From: Dermanyssus gallinae
Taxonomy: Eukaryota > Arthropoda > Arachnida > Mesostigmata > Dermanyssidae
Length of the DNA: 64,000 bases
Direction of reading: 5' to 3'
NCBI GenBank assembly: GCA_003439945.1
Contig: QVRM01004827.1
Location: 402,501 to 466,500 of the forward strand
Shown: positions 22,517 through 34,853 of the stretch, piece after piece
How positions within the stretch are numbered: the first letter of the stretch is position 1
How the letters are laid out: every line of letters starts with the position of its first letter
Translations under genes and position numbers: made by a program
Notes under the pieces: model-generated
Told to the model about the DNA's origin: nothing
Databases searched by the model: none
What the model saw: only the letters and a program-made list of their open reading frames with translations

Positions 22517-24237
22517 TTTGTTCGACACAACGTGCCTGAGTCTGCAGCCACCAGCGTTATTGCCGTCGTTGAACGAAGCTTCTCGTACACCTAACGAGTA
22601 CGCTAAAAGGTCACAGGTATACGATACGCGCGACACCGCGCGTTACGAAGCCAACAGCGATGCAATGGCGACACGCTGGCCCAGGTTCGCGGTGTCTAGT
22701 CGAAGTTGGCCTGTTTGTTGCATTCTGTTCAGCTTGCCGCTTCCGCTCCCATCAATGTCCCATCATTGTGTCAACAATGCGCCACAACAGCATATATATA
22801 TCTATGGAAATTATCAACAGTATACAATATATATATACTATTTATATATATATCATTTACAGTATACAATATATATATATATATACAAATAAAGGAAAAG
22901 CTGAGGGGAATCAGCGGGAGGTGTGCTAGAGGTGCCAGTACTGCTTCTTTTGCTACGACGTTAGACACTGGTCGCGCCGTCACCACTATCGAGCAGGCAA
23001 CAACGAAGTATCGAACCTAAGGACGCTCCAAAAAAAGACGAAGTGTCATGAATTTGACGCAACTTAAGTTCGCACCTTAAGAGCAGCGTCTGAGCGAGAA
23101 TGCTGATGGCCACGACGACGACGACAACAACAACTTATACAACAGCAATAACAACAACAACAACAATAACAACGCCGACGTCATCCATAGAGTCCACTCA
23201 CGCAAAATGTCATGTTAGAGTATTCAGACACTAGAGAAGAGCAGACTTGCGCGTGCGCGCGCGACTTCAAAATGAGAGAAAATAGGAGAAAAAGCACTAG
23301 AGAGAGAGAGAGAAAGGGAACGCACAAGAGAGAGAGATAGAGAGAGAGTGTGTAAAAGTTCGGCGGAAAGACCACGAGTCCCCATTGAAAATGACAAATT
23401 TCAAGAGCTGCTCTCTCCTCGCGAGCTGGTCTTGTCAATCAAACATTGGTGTGACGATGGCGGACGGGACAGACAACGAACGTTCAGCTGCTCAGCCGCC
23501 GCCGGGGGGGGGGGGGGGTGGGGGGTGTTTTGTGTGAGAGTGTCTGAGTGTGAGTGCATGTGCCTATACGTGATGATACGAGATGTTGCAAGCGCAAATC
23601 GGTAGAGGTGGAAAAGTATGATGACATTGATACGGCTCGTTCACTCGACTGAGTGAGCGAGTAAGTGAGTAAGTGGCCCACTCGCTACCCCCATGTCATG
23701 CCCCATAGACGCCTGCGTCTGCTAGTTAGAGCTAATAATGTTGAGGTCCGACTTCGACTCCGTCGACGACGACGACGACGACGAGCTAAAGACATGACAA
23801 CGTATCGGACAAGCAACCATGTGTGCAATGTCGAAAGCAACAACTGGGTGCTACTGGTGCTGCTGCCGCTGCCAACCCGGGCCGATGCACAGACAGAACA
23901 TAGACAGACATGCATTCATCCACACACACACACATATAGGGGTTCATACAAACAACCCCAGCACACAATAGACGACTTGAATTGGCGCTCGCATAAACGC
24001 AGCTCTCATGTGCGCTTAGATTTTCAGACCTAAACGCCGCACATTCGCGCGATCCCATCTCATCATCATCATCATACGCTCTCGAACTCCACGGACGTAC
24101 AGGCCAAAGTGCATACATGAGTATATATAGCAAACACAGACACAATGTACAGGCTAGTAGGGCACAGAGCATACCTTCACGCAAACTACAAAAAATAAGA
24201 TTCTTCGGGAAGACGCGATGAGGCAAATTATATTGGG

Positions 24238-24246
<9 letters not shown>
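22517..24246. other. Mixed unique and simple sequence
   Basis: AT runs 22794-22884, AAC/GAC 23110-23175, GA 23270-23350, the G-run 23505-23526, GAC 23764-23785. No gene recognised. Confidence 0.55.
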
Positions 24247-24287
<41 letters not shown>

Positions 24288-24302
24288 TTATATATTTATA
24301 TA
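24247..24302. repeat. (AT)n microsatellite with TTTATA units
   Basis: Pure AT for about 34 bp, then three tttatata-type units. Confidence 0.9.
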
Positions 24303-26106
24303 AATCATATTTTAGTGCTTATTTAGGACTTAAATTTAAGACTGTTTTTTCTTTCTATGCTATTGTCAGGCGTGCCGTTTGCTAATCAGTTATGGAAACA
24401 GTTGTCAAATGGCCTCGACTTAATCTAGATTGGGTGTTTGGGTGCCCAAGACCAGTTTGCCCAGATTTGAGAAGGTCACAGAACTTGTTAAACAAACATT
24501 CTTGGTGAAAGGGCGGGGGGGGGGGGTCGAAATTGCTTTACTTAGGAGTAACTGTAAAAAACCTGATTTTTATTCTACCCATGTCGGGTTGGACATTGCT
24601 TCGCAAAAGGTGCGAGTGAACTAAAACGACTTGTTCGATGGAGAAACTGGATATACGTACGACGAATTCGACAGAAATGCTTCTGCTTCGTCCGAAGGAG
24701 ATCCAACATGGCGAGCGATCGAGGAATAGTCTTACTGAGAACAGTAAGCACACATCAAGTGTAAATGAATCTGTGATGTTTCATTTATATGTTCCACGTT
24801 CAATACGCTAAACACTTTCTAGTACGCTTGTGAAACAGCGCATTCAGAAAGATGCGCATTTGATGGGGGTCACTTTAATACACGACGATGGTTCGATTTG
24901 TGATATGATTACCGATGTACGTCGTTTTGCCTCGGCCCCCGCACTCGGCTTTCTATAGAATCGCATAAGGCGGGGACATTAGCGGTCGCTAGCCGCTAAC
25001 GTTCCTGCCTTTGTTGGCATGAGACCCGATGGAATTCCGACATCAAGAGGCGAAGACGAAAACGGCTTACGGCAATTATATTCTATTTTTCAGCGTAATG
25101 GCAAAAACTTCCATGTTATGAACGCGAAACATAATAGTGATAACGTATGACGACTACATTTATTCCACAACACGCGCGTCCAATTCTTCCTCAGACACGT
25201 ACCACGCAGATATGTTGTTATTGTTGCTGTTGTTGTTGTTATCATTATTGTTTGGCTGATGACTGTTTTCAGCAATTTTCCATCGTTGTCATTTTTGTTA
25301 GTTCAGTGATGCTGTCGCTACCACCGAGAGTGTTTGTTGACATTCTGTTTTTGGCCATTGTTGTATTATTATTATTACTTCTAGCACACATGTGTGCCAT
25401 TATTGTACTGTCTTTATGTACTTTTATAGCTGTCATTGTTGTTTTCACCGTCGCCGGCATACCCATCATTATAATCTTTGTCAACTCGTGAAGTTGAGGA
25501 TATAGACGACGACGACGATGACAAGAACAACAATAACGACAACAACATCGACAAAAGCGAGCTATTTTCATTTTGGTGATGCCAGATTTATGAACAGATG
25601 ACGGATCGGGTTTGGCGACGGATTCACTCGTAGACCTCGTCATCGGCCGCTCTCTCTTTGTCATCTCTCTCTCTAAATCTCTCATCCTTTCCCTTTATCC
25701 CACTCTAGTGTTTTCGTTCCTCACATCCTCGATCAGAACACCTCGTCGTATTCATCACCCTCATCCATCCACTGGCACAAACTGACTGACGGGAATCAAC
25801 ACTGCATCGAGCCCAGCAAGCCAGAACAGAGGTGAGGCTCGCCGTCTTCTTCTTCTTCTTCTTGACCTACACCATCATCACCATCATCCACATCGTTTTT
25901 GGTGTTATTATCATGTTCACCTTCACCTCATTTTCGTCGGTTTCTTTCTTCTTCACTCATTTCAGCGACACTTGGCTCATTCCGGCGAATTGCCCACCTA
26001 ACTCACCCATTCAATCACCCAGAACAACGGTCACCCACCCCGCCGCTCACGTACTAACTTACTAACCAGGTATTTGTGCGTTTATTCGGATGTTCATTGT
26101 GTTTTC
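24303..26106. other. Unique block, no gene recognised
   Basis: GTT run 25210-25250 and TTC/ATC at 25845-25895. Otherwise featureless by eye. Confidence 0.55.
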
Positions 26107-26313
26107 CAAGCTGCGCGGCTCAGTCTTCTATTTCTATTAGCCGAGCCACTAAAACTCATCTTAGAAAAATCTTATACCGACGGCGCTGTGCCGCATCTTT
26201 TTAGACCCAGTTTTCTTACCCCTGTTCTTGAGAAAGACTCGAAAGCAAATGCTAAGAACTTCTGCCCTGTTTCGCGACTGCTGCAGTTTGGCAGTTTTTG
26301 TACGCTCCAATAA
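26107..26313 (+). pseudogene. Non-LTR retrotransposon fragment, start of the reverse transcriptase domain
   Basis: A plus-strand frame reads LAEPLKLILEKSYTDGAVP, then FLTPVLEKDSKANAKNF and CPVSRLLQFGSF. This is the layout of reverse transcriptase blocks 0-1 in CR1/Jockey-type elements, where LAEPL-LIFN-SL--G--P is followed by TPIFKKG-K-----NYRPISLLS. The frame stops at 26311 and the match is lost downstream; the catalytic blocks are not present. It is therefore a short relic of about 200 bp. Whether it shares a family with the R1-like piece at 46.8 kb cannot be told, since the two cover different parts of the protein. Confidence 0.7.
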
Positions 26314-27438
26314 CATAAGGGGCCAGCCATTAATCGCTCCAAAAACCGTGGTCCGTTATGAGTTCGTAAGCGGATCGTTTGCATGGCGGATGGCCAAACA
26401 GGCGCATGCAAATTTAAATAGTACTCGCCTATTTGGCAATTAGTTAAGTTTTCTCTCAAGAGTACATCTTGTTAAAACAATACATATATGGCCATGATAA
26501 TAGCAGCACACACACCCTTCTACGTGAAAAAAAGATGATTTGATATTATTATTATAACTATTTTTATTATTACTAATATTCTAATTCAGTAGCAGCGTCA
26601 GAAGGATCATTATTTATCGACGACTGACCCGCATTTAAGGGGCGTCTCTATGCGCTGTGTGACTGCATAACTGGCTGCGAGTGCGCATTTCAGCCTGTGT
26701 TGCTGTGTGAGAAGATCCATCCGCCCCGCTTGACCTGGCCGGCCGGCGCCTATAGGATCCGGCACGGGCGCCTGGTGCAGAGCGTGACGACCCTAGAGAC
26801 CTTTTCGTCAGGTCTCTCTAACGACTCACAGCAGGATACCTTTCGTCTCATGCATAGAGCGATGAAAAGCATCCACACACACTCAGAACGAGAAGTAGAA
26901 GTGTGCTTAGCAGAAGTGCCAGCGAAGTCTAAGCAAAACTGTGAAAGCAAACCAGCTTCGCAATGGCAGTAGCTTGTGTCGACGGACCGACCAGAACAGC
27001 CGGCATTATCATTACAAAACTGCAGTACCTGGCGGTCGTAGACGTCGCGGTGGCGGGTTGAGCAGCTGGGGGCTGGGGGAGTCCAGATCAATACTGCCAC
27101 CTAAACCCCGCCACTGCCGCACCCCACCAGAGAGGCCAGAAGGCCATCAGCACGACCATCAGCAGTACCAGTAGTCAAAAGTAGGATGTCGATTATGGCT
27201 GGACTTTATGCAAGTTTAAGTATATAGATATTTACGTAAATATATTTTTTTTATCATGATTACTGTTCCTTATTAATCATATTTGAGATATCCGCATACA
27301 ATTATGAGGTTCAAAAGTGTCCCTAGATTGCAGAAAGTGTATGTTGCAACAAGTTTTAATAATACTACCAGTACTACTGCCACTAACTTTAACGTTTTCG
27401 GGCTGACCTTTAGCTAACATTTAAAATCCACGGGACTG
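26314..27438. other. Unique block between element relics
   Basis: 26690-27180 is GC-richer with modest open frames on both strands. The plus-strand end contributes the first copy of the 27.1/27.7-kb repeat. Confidence 0.45.
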
Positions 27439-27810
27439 TGCTTCTGCATTGCTTCCTTAGACGGACCCCATACATAAAAATGTGCAACGGTGGGGCTTAA
27501 ACTCGTGCGCCTATGTGTCTCCTCACGAGGTGCAAGCGAATGCACCACGCCACCGGGCTTACTTTTTTTTTTTAATGGTTAGAGGGAAAAATGCGTTTAC
27601 GCACACCCAGAGCGGGTAGTGTGGGACTCGATGCCGATGTTGTTGGCATAATACCCACTAAAAACCTCTCACCTAAATGGCCTCAGGAAGAGGCGAGGAG
27701 CTGGAACCATTATTTAATATTACTTCAACAACAAGAGGCCAGAAGGCCGTCAGCATGACCATCAGCAAGAGCAGAAGCAGTACCAGTAGTCAAATGTACG
27801 ATGTCGTTTA
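27131..27810 (+). repeat. Dispersed direct repeat, copies at 27131-27191 and 27734-27810
   Basis: Both copies carry agaggccagaaggcc, then tcagcaygaccatcagca, then taccagtagtcaaa and gatgtcg. The second has an extra agagcagaag-like insertion. They flank the SINE copy at 27439-27562. Either a local segmental duplication or two copies of an unknown repeat. Confidence 0.7.
27439..27562 (-). repeat. tRNA-derived SINE-like element, copy 1
   Basis: On the minus strand it begins GCCCGGTGGCGTGGTGCATT, resembling a polymerase III A box, and continues to GAGTTTAAGCCCC, a decayed B box. A 3' part follows (TATGGGGTCCGTCT, then GCAATGCAGAAGC). It aligns along its length, with few differences, to 51907-52038. 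The same family's first bases recur at about 27836-27852. No poly(A)-like tail or target duplication is obvious. Confidence 0.65.
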
Positions 27811-28299
27811 TTACTTATATACGATATATATAAGTAGGCCACCGGGCTTACTACTACCTTTATTATGACAATTTATCCTAATTTTTAGTGTACGATATTA
27901 TTATATTTGTCTATTTATCTCCCGTACACAACAGTACGACAAAATTGTGCACGCGTATTTCATTGCTCATTTCTGAGCCTATGCAAGCGTTGCATATATG
28001 TTATTTATATGTTTTTAGTGACGTACAACTATGGTCTTAGACAAAATAGTCTTAGACAATCTTTGTAGTATTTTATAGTTTGTTAACTGAATGAACTCTT
28101 TAGGTAATTATTAACAGTTCACATTTGTAACCCAGCAGAAAGGCGATAGCGAAAATTGAGGGGGGCAAAGACTATTAACTGAATATATAACAATAACATC
28201 ATCATCACATGTATTTCTCACTCATGTTGAGTATGCATATAACATTGACACTTATACTGTTGTCAGCTGCTCTTAGCATGTTATTCGCATGAGGCAGGT

Positions 28300-28440
28300 C
28301 AGTGATCTTTTCGTAAGGCCCAGGCAGGTCCGGGTCTTCAACCTCTCTCTTGTTAAACATTTTTCGAATTGTACCTTACGAGGCGTCCTCAACCTTCGAA
28401 CTATCTCAGCAACCGCCTTACATGTAACAGCAATAGTAAT
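28300..28440 (-). pseudogene. Possible Tc1-type helix-turn-helix fragment
   Basis: One minus-strand frame reads VAEIVRRLRTPRKVQFEK, which resembles a first helix-turn-helix of Tc1-family transposases. The next frame over reads EVEDPDLPGPYEKITD, which could be a decayed V-DRPRSGRPRKITD linker. Order and spacing fit, but the stretch is short, needs a frame change and has no catalytic domain downstream. Treat as tentative. Confidence 0.35.
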
Positions 28441-28999
28441 GCTGTTAGTTAGGTACCATTTTCCTCTGCTGGTGTGTAGATAAAATATGAGTGCGACGTG
28501 CGAAAATACGAACCACATTACAAACGTTTATATTGTTTGTATACAAGGGGGGTATATACAAAGTTTTACATGGCTGTCAGTTCAAACAATGTTTGGGGGA
28601 GAGGCGTATTACATTTTATCATTGTCATAAACGTATTGTTTACAGTGTGCGTACTCTTGCACGGAGATCATAACTAAGAGCCAATTAAATGACTAGCATT
28701 TGATTTTGTATGCGCATATTTAGTCATCCGCAAGCCAAGCAAACCGCTCATTAGCTACCACTTTGTAATCAAATCGGCTACCATTTTGTAAGTATGTAAT
28801 AATGAGTCTACACTAGAAAAAACGCAGACCGTTACGTCCTGGAGGTACTTGAGCCACAGGAGCGTGTCCTGTACTCCATCAACTAACTTTCTATATTTAG
28901 TTCGATAAGTTCCCGGGAGGGAGTGCATCCATAATCTTAGTAGTGTAGAGTGGCGGGAATGGATTTATGTGTTCTATAGTAAAAGAACATTTTACACGC

Positions 29000-29060
<61 letters not shown>
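29000..29060. repeat. (AT)n microsatellite
   Basis: About 58 bp, nearly pure. Confidence 0.95.
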
Positions 29061-29063
<3 letters not shown>

Positions 29064-29239
29064 CACACGCTAAATTATGTGTTTGTGTGTGCCCTTTCAT
29101 TGTTTGCACTGCTGTTTCTGGCAAAATTAGTTGTGTGTGTGTGTTTGTATAATCTGCTACGCTACGCCTCTATTTTCTCATAATTCCACTTTCTTCCTGC
29201 CCTATCCTTATGCCGTGCCGAACGGCGGCATATCGACAT

Positions 29240-29375
29240 CGAGGCGGCAGCAGCAGCAACGATGATAAGAACAACAGCCGTAGCAACAACAAAAACAAGA
29301 ACAGCAACAACAACAAAAACAAGAACAAGAACAGCAACAACAACAACAACAAATACAGCAACAACAACATTAGCG
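29240..29375. repeat. (CAA/AAC)n array with CAAAAACAAG words
   Basis: CAG start, then AACAAC with a repeated aacaagaacagcaacaac word. Confidence 0.85.
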
Positions 29376-29826
29376 GGCGAATTAAGAGTTCGGCGGCCAA
29401 TTAGACAACGAAGAGGCCGCCCCGCACGATGAGTCTCGCGGGCGGCGGCGGCGGCCGCCGCTGCTGCTGCAGATGATGCTGTCGTTGTCGTTGTGGTCGC
29501 GCGTCTTTACGATGTTTGCGTGTTCGAACAACGAACAAATAGATCGATCCCAACGCGGCGTTCTTCGAAGAGCGGCCGTTCGTCACCGTTGTGTCTACGG
29601 AACCGCGTCGCCGGTCCTTTGATCCTTTGATGCCACACCGTCGGCGAAGAAAGACAGGCGGACATGCGAGCCGGCGGCTGGACGCACACGCAGTGGCTAG
29701 TGTTTCTTCCAATCTACTGTCGTGGTCGCCGTTGTTGTTTTTGTTGTCGCTGTCGTCGTCGTCTTCGTCAGTCGAACGTTACGTCAGCATGCCAAAACGC
29801 TGTCCCCACATACCTGCTTTCATCTA

Positions 29827-29828
29827 GC

Positions 29829-29859
<31 letters not shown>

Positions 29860-30126
29860 ATATAATACATCTATACTCTATATTATATATATACCTATAT
29901 ATATATATCTATATATGAGGGATGATACTATATATATGTATGTATATATATAAATATATTAGTATATATATACTCATATTGTTATATATGTCTATATCTA
30001 TCTCTCTCCTTTCTCTCCTCTCTCTATGTCCTCTCTCTTCTGTATCTCTATCTTATCTCTCTCTCTATTCTCTCTCTCAATCTCCTGTTTATATATATAT
30101 ATATATCTATATATATATATATACAT
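29827..30126. repeat. AT-rich compound repeat with a central CT tract
   Basis: AT runs at 29829-29955 and 30090-30124 flank a CTCTCT tract at 29998-30085. Confidence 0.9.
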
Positions 30127-32419
30127 GTGTAGCTCATTAACTGCGGCCAAGATACGTGCCGTCTGTCGCCTATGTGCTGTGTGTCATCATCGTATCATCG
30201 CCATCAAGTCATCATAGTGACCAAGCAACATTGTTTGAAAGCAAACTTTTGTCATAACCAGTATTTTATTTTGGGTACGGGAAACAAATATGCTAAACAG
30301 GTAAACTAATGTTCGTTGAAGAAAATTGATTCAGCTTGAATCGGCAAAGATAATCTGGGAAAGAAACGCCTTGAAATGTGTATCTACAGCAAATCTACGA
30401 CTTAGAGTGTTAAGGTTGTCATCCGTCCTTTCCACATTTGCGTCCCGTTGACATTTGCCACTGCCCCTGCAGCTACCGTGAGCCAGTTGCTTCGAACCGA
30501 CGAAAAAGTGAGATGCGCGCAGACGATTGGACGTCCCGTTTGTGCGTTTGAGCAGCAACAATTAGTAAACAGCCCACTCGTTGTACTAAGTTTCGTTCGT
30601 TCGTCGGTAGTTAATTCGTTCCATAATTACTTTGTGAATTTGATTATTTCTGTTTAGACAGAGACAACGGACGCATCAAGCAAGAACACAAAACACTCTA
30701 GTACAAATCGAACATGCTAAGTTCAGAAGCTTGCTGGCTGGGCCACGTGGCTCAGTAGCAATGAGCCGCGCAATTATTTACACAACTTACACAACAATTA
30801 ATAAGTCTCGTTGTGTGATGTGTCGCATCATCGAAAAACAGAGCTGGAAGAAGCGGCGAGCGAAAATAAGAAACTGGACCCTTGTAGACTTAGGTCTCTG
30901 ATCTGCTGTATGTACTTCGACTTGCGTCACTTGCGACGCTCAAATGACGAAACGAGACGAAGAGGGGTACGACCCCACTATCGCAGTCTTCGCACTTCGT
31001 CGTCACGGGCTCGGATCTCTTGTCGGATGATCAGCCGGCTTCGATCGAGGCCGTTGTCGTCATCGTCGTCGTCGTCACTGCTGTCATTATCATTGTAATC
31101 GTCAAGGCGGTACACAGGCAGGCAGCCCCATCACGGCCGCCGCCTTCATTGAGATACAGAGCCTGCATACACTCCTCACCCAGAGTCCGCCAGACTCTAT
31201 CGGGCTGTCGGCTTGAGGTGTATCATCGATCGGCCAGTAATCATCTGCGGCCTGCGTCGATGCTCGATTCGACCAGTCCGGTCGAGTACTGGGCGGGACA
31301 GAAAGGGAGTGGCCGAAAGGAGATCAGCGTCTCTCTCTCTCTCTCTCTCTCTCGGTAGTACGGTCAAGAGCACAGCTGGCGGGGGTAGACAGAGAGTACC
31401 AATGCGAGAGAGAGCGAGAAGGGGTGGGAGAGATTGAGACAGAGTGAGTGAGAAAGAGATACGACGACGAAATGGCGACTAACTAAGTGATTGCAGCTTG
31501 GTGAATTGCTGGGAGACTCGCACTTGGGTGCAGCGACCCCCGTTGCATATAGACACGCGATAGATAGTAAAGAGAGAAAACGATGCAAAGAAGAGAGAGA
31601 GAGAGAACAAATTGAACAAATCGTTCCTCGTTACGAACTCCTACCTTGGCCAATTGAATAGAGAGGGTCGGTCGTGAACACGCGATCATACCTGTCCTAA
31701 TAGACTGTTGCAGGTGTCTAGAATGCATGCAGGTGGCTGCAGTTCTGTCTTGCTAGTGGCCATGTCACTGTGGGAGCTCGTTGCACAGATTTGTACTCAT
31801 ACAAGAGCACACATGGCTGCGTCTGTTTGTTTGTGTGACAATCGGATAGGCGCACCCCCGCACCTCATTTATCTTTTACAGCTTTTACGTGGTTTCAGAA
31901 ATGTTTCTCGACCCATTCCTTATACAGATGTGCTTCATTTCAAAACGGTACGCATTGGCACAATGTCTCACATTTGAATGCCAGGATTGAGCAACGAGAG
32001 GAGAACTTCCTTTACTACTAACTGTGGTCTATGGTTGCTTCTCCGGACGAAGTAGAAGGACTCGTACGAGAAACCATATTATGAGCGATGGGCAACTCCA
32101 TAGGTAGGGTCCACTGTAGAGTATGACCTCTGTAGCACCGTGTCCAAAGCTAATGCCGCGCCTACGTACGTATGAGTAGTGGCATTACATTGGCAAGCAG
32201 CTCCAACTCTTAACGCACGCTATGCGAGATTAGCGTTCACTATTGAGCTCTAAGCAGCGCTTATCTGCAATAGTTAACAATCAAAAGTAAGTTATTGATG
32301 AATTCATTATTTGCTTGACACGTATACCTAGATATATATGTCACCCTTTTATATCAGGGGCGCTTAGAGCGACAGCATAGACAGACATGTTGAGATAATT
32401 CAGGGTTAAGTCTACCAAC

Positions 32420-32500
32420 AACACGGATCGAACTGGCGACATTTCGGTAGATGTTGGCCATAACAAGCGCACATCTAACCCTCTAGACCACGTCGCCATA
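32420..32500 (-). repeat. tRNA-like SINE head or tRNA(Glu)-like pseudogene
   Basis: Minus strand: GACGTGGTCTAGAGGGTTAG is close to the D-arm/A-box part of tRNA(Glu) (GTGGTCTAGTGGTTAG). CCAGTTCGATCCG about 50 nt later matches a B box / T-loop. The acceptor stem does not pair and an intact anticodon arm is not evident, so it is not a working tRNA. It differs from the 27.4/51.9-kb family. Confidence 0.55.
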
Positions 32501-32882
32501 TAGAAAGTGCAAACGAGTACACTCCCTCAATTCAAGTACACTTGAATACCTGCTGTAGAAACTTATCTGAATTCGACTGAAGTAAACAAATTTTGTCTGC
32601 ATCAGAAGCAACTTTTCTCACAAAACTTGGCTGGACGGTCTGCCGTTGGGCTGGCTCTCCACCAACGATTTGAATGTGCCATATAGTGACACTTAAGTTG
32701 TATATTTATAATGCTCGCTACGGTTGTGTTCTACCGTAGGGCAGAATTTATTATCTCTTCTTTTAAACTAGAAAGTATTAACTAGAAAACTTGAGTATTT
32801 CATCTCGTATTAGGTCTTCTTCGTGCTATGTAATCTATATGTGCCATGTATGCATATTGTAGCATCTTAGAGAATTATTTAT

Positions 32883-33700
32883 TTGTATAAAGATGATTGG
32901 ATTTATGCAGGCATTTCGGTTATGTCAGTCGAAATGACAATTCCGATAACTTGTGTCACTTGCCTCGCTGAGAGCCTTTCCGCAACTACAGTTTTTTTTT
33001 CACATGTCCCCCTCGTACAGTTGACGGCGTCCGACTCGTGTCTGAATTTCGAGAGGTCTTGTACACTCTCGTTTTACTCTGGGCTCATGCAGGAATAGGA
33101 AGGGGGCCTGTTTCCGGCGCCTGTGTCGAGCACGGACTACGCCGAACATGCGTGATCTGGGGTGGTGCGCCATTTTTTCTAAAAGACTTGAACGCGGAGC
33201 AGAAGCGCAGAACCCCACTCACTGTCTACCCGTCTGCAGCTTCGCCTTCATTTGCTTGGCACTCCGCCGTGAACCTCGTATCGTCCCAAACTCCGTCCCA
33301 GCCCGACCCCTCTGCGGCCGATGACCGGGCACTTTCGTTTTTCAACGCCTTTCCGCTTCCTACTTTCTGTAGCAAGACGCTGCGTCTCCCTCTCCACGCG
33401 CACGCTACCTGCTGCGAATACGACGGTACACCGGGAAAAAGCAAAACCGAAACACCGATTCGTGTGTTTAAGCGACGAGACATCAACAGATGTGCCGTGA
33501 CTCTCGAAGCAGCGGCCAGCGGACGAAGTTTTCGGCCGTCCTCCGCTGGGAAACGAGCCTGAAGGGTTCTGCACAGAAGCAATAGCAAAACGTGGCTCGA
33601 TCCGGACCATTCGAGACGAAGAAACGTCGAGGGTGCCGTGCAATTCTTAAAGAAGACCTGGCCGATGTCTGGCCATTTGTCGGTAGGAACAAAAATGAGT
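32883..33700. other. Non-repetitive block with long overlapping open frames
   Basis: Plus strand 33038-33562 is open for 174 codons (GTG at its head, no ATG early) and 32883-33098 for 71. The minus strand 33226-33588 and 33248-33643 are open for 120 and 131 codons. Base composition is higher in GC than the flanks and there are no microsatellites. Several frames open at once suggests few stops by composition, but a real exon or an old element could lie here. No motif was recognised on either strand. Confidence 0.3.
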
Positions 33701-34716
33701 GTACGGAGCGATAAGAAAATGTGACCGAAAAACGGAACTCATCCGGGCACGTCCCTTTCAGCTACAGCCGGATTGGATAGTCCCCCTGTTTGTGGTGGAT
33801 CAAGCCTAGATCACCAACCGAGATAAGGACGTAGTCAATTCTCTCCACCAGGCAATGAAAAGGCAGCGGCTCGGCATTTGTTGTTATTACTATTATCGTT
33901 GCTATGACATAGGCAGACAGGCAGAGTGTGTCTACTACGAAGAAACGGCGTAGTTCCTTTGTCCTCCATGCGAGAGCGACGGTAAGATCTACACATCGAA
34001 CTTGAAAGAACCTGATAGTTTAATATAGGCCTGAACCGAGCATATCATTAAATATGACGTTAGTGATTAGTTATTGATTTTTATCATTTTAGGAGTCACG
34101 GAGGACATCCTTGATGTACTGCATAGTCGATAACTAATAGTAAGTTATTATTGCTAAATTATTATTTATTCGTTTGTAACGTGTGGGTCAACAGTTGTGT
34201 CAATATGCGTTAGTGAGTATCTTACATCAACAGGTGCCACCAATGTGAATCTTAGCCTTCTCTGAACCGCTTTCTGTTGCGATATAAGCCGTAGTGTAAG
34301 CAAAACAGCTTGGTGAAGACAGAAACGATGGCATGCTTTAATAAAAAAAAAGATCTGGGATACTTTGCTCCACCGGTGCTTTCGTTCTGCGATGAACTTC
34401 GAAGAACTCACTGTTCGCATACAATACGGACCGGCAACTGCTGTCGCGCGCTTTACGTGTTTTACAATTGTGCTAGAGTAGATTTAGTCTAAATGAAAAA
34501 CAAGCTTTGCCCAGTTACATGTCTACGTCTGTCGATTTGCCCACAACATGTTCTATGCGTGATTTTCGTTGGTAACTTCGATATACCAGACTGTATCATA
34601 CAAATGGATGTCATTAAGCAGACACAACATTTATATGTTGCATAGTTAAGTCTATATTATTCGGATAGGATTTGCGCGTAAAAATGAAGTTTAAAATAGC
34701 TTGTACTATTGTCTAC

Positions 34717-34718
<2 letters not shown>

Positions 34719-34755
<37 letters not shown>
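34719..34755. repeat. (AT)n microsatellite
   Basis: Pure AT run close to the hairpin at 34812. Confidence 0.95.
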
Positions 34756-34758
<3 letters not shown>

Positions 34759-34811
34759 ACGTGTGTAAGGATAAACATACATATCTTGCTATACGTGTAT
34801 AGACGGACAGG

Positions 34812-34853
34812 AGACGTTTGGAGCTGGTGGTCATACTGCAGCTCCAAACGTCT
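34812..34853. repeat. Perfect 15-bp stem hairpin with 12-nt loop
   Basis: agacgtttggagctg at 34812-34826 pairs with 34839-34853. It lies about 55 bp downstream of the (AT)n tract at 34719-34755. Confidence 0.85.

Larger units (their letters stand above)
28441..32419. other. Mixed block, no gene seen
   Basis: Unique to 29000; AT, CAA and CT arrays to 30126. An A-box-like ggccacgtggctcagtagc sits at about 30747 without a B box. TC run 31331-31354. On the minus strand 30981-31130 is open with an Asp-rich stretch. Confidence 0.5.

Noticed and set aside
22109..22636. 175-codon minus-strand frame rich in Tyr/Ile
   Set aside because: Encoded by the (AT)n and CA/TA arrays.
30740..30775. A-box-like ggccacgtggctcagtagc
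   Set aside because: No B box at the expected distance and no cloverleaf pairing.
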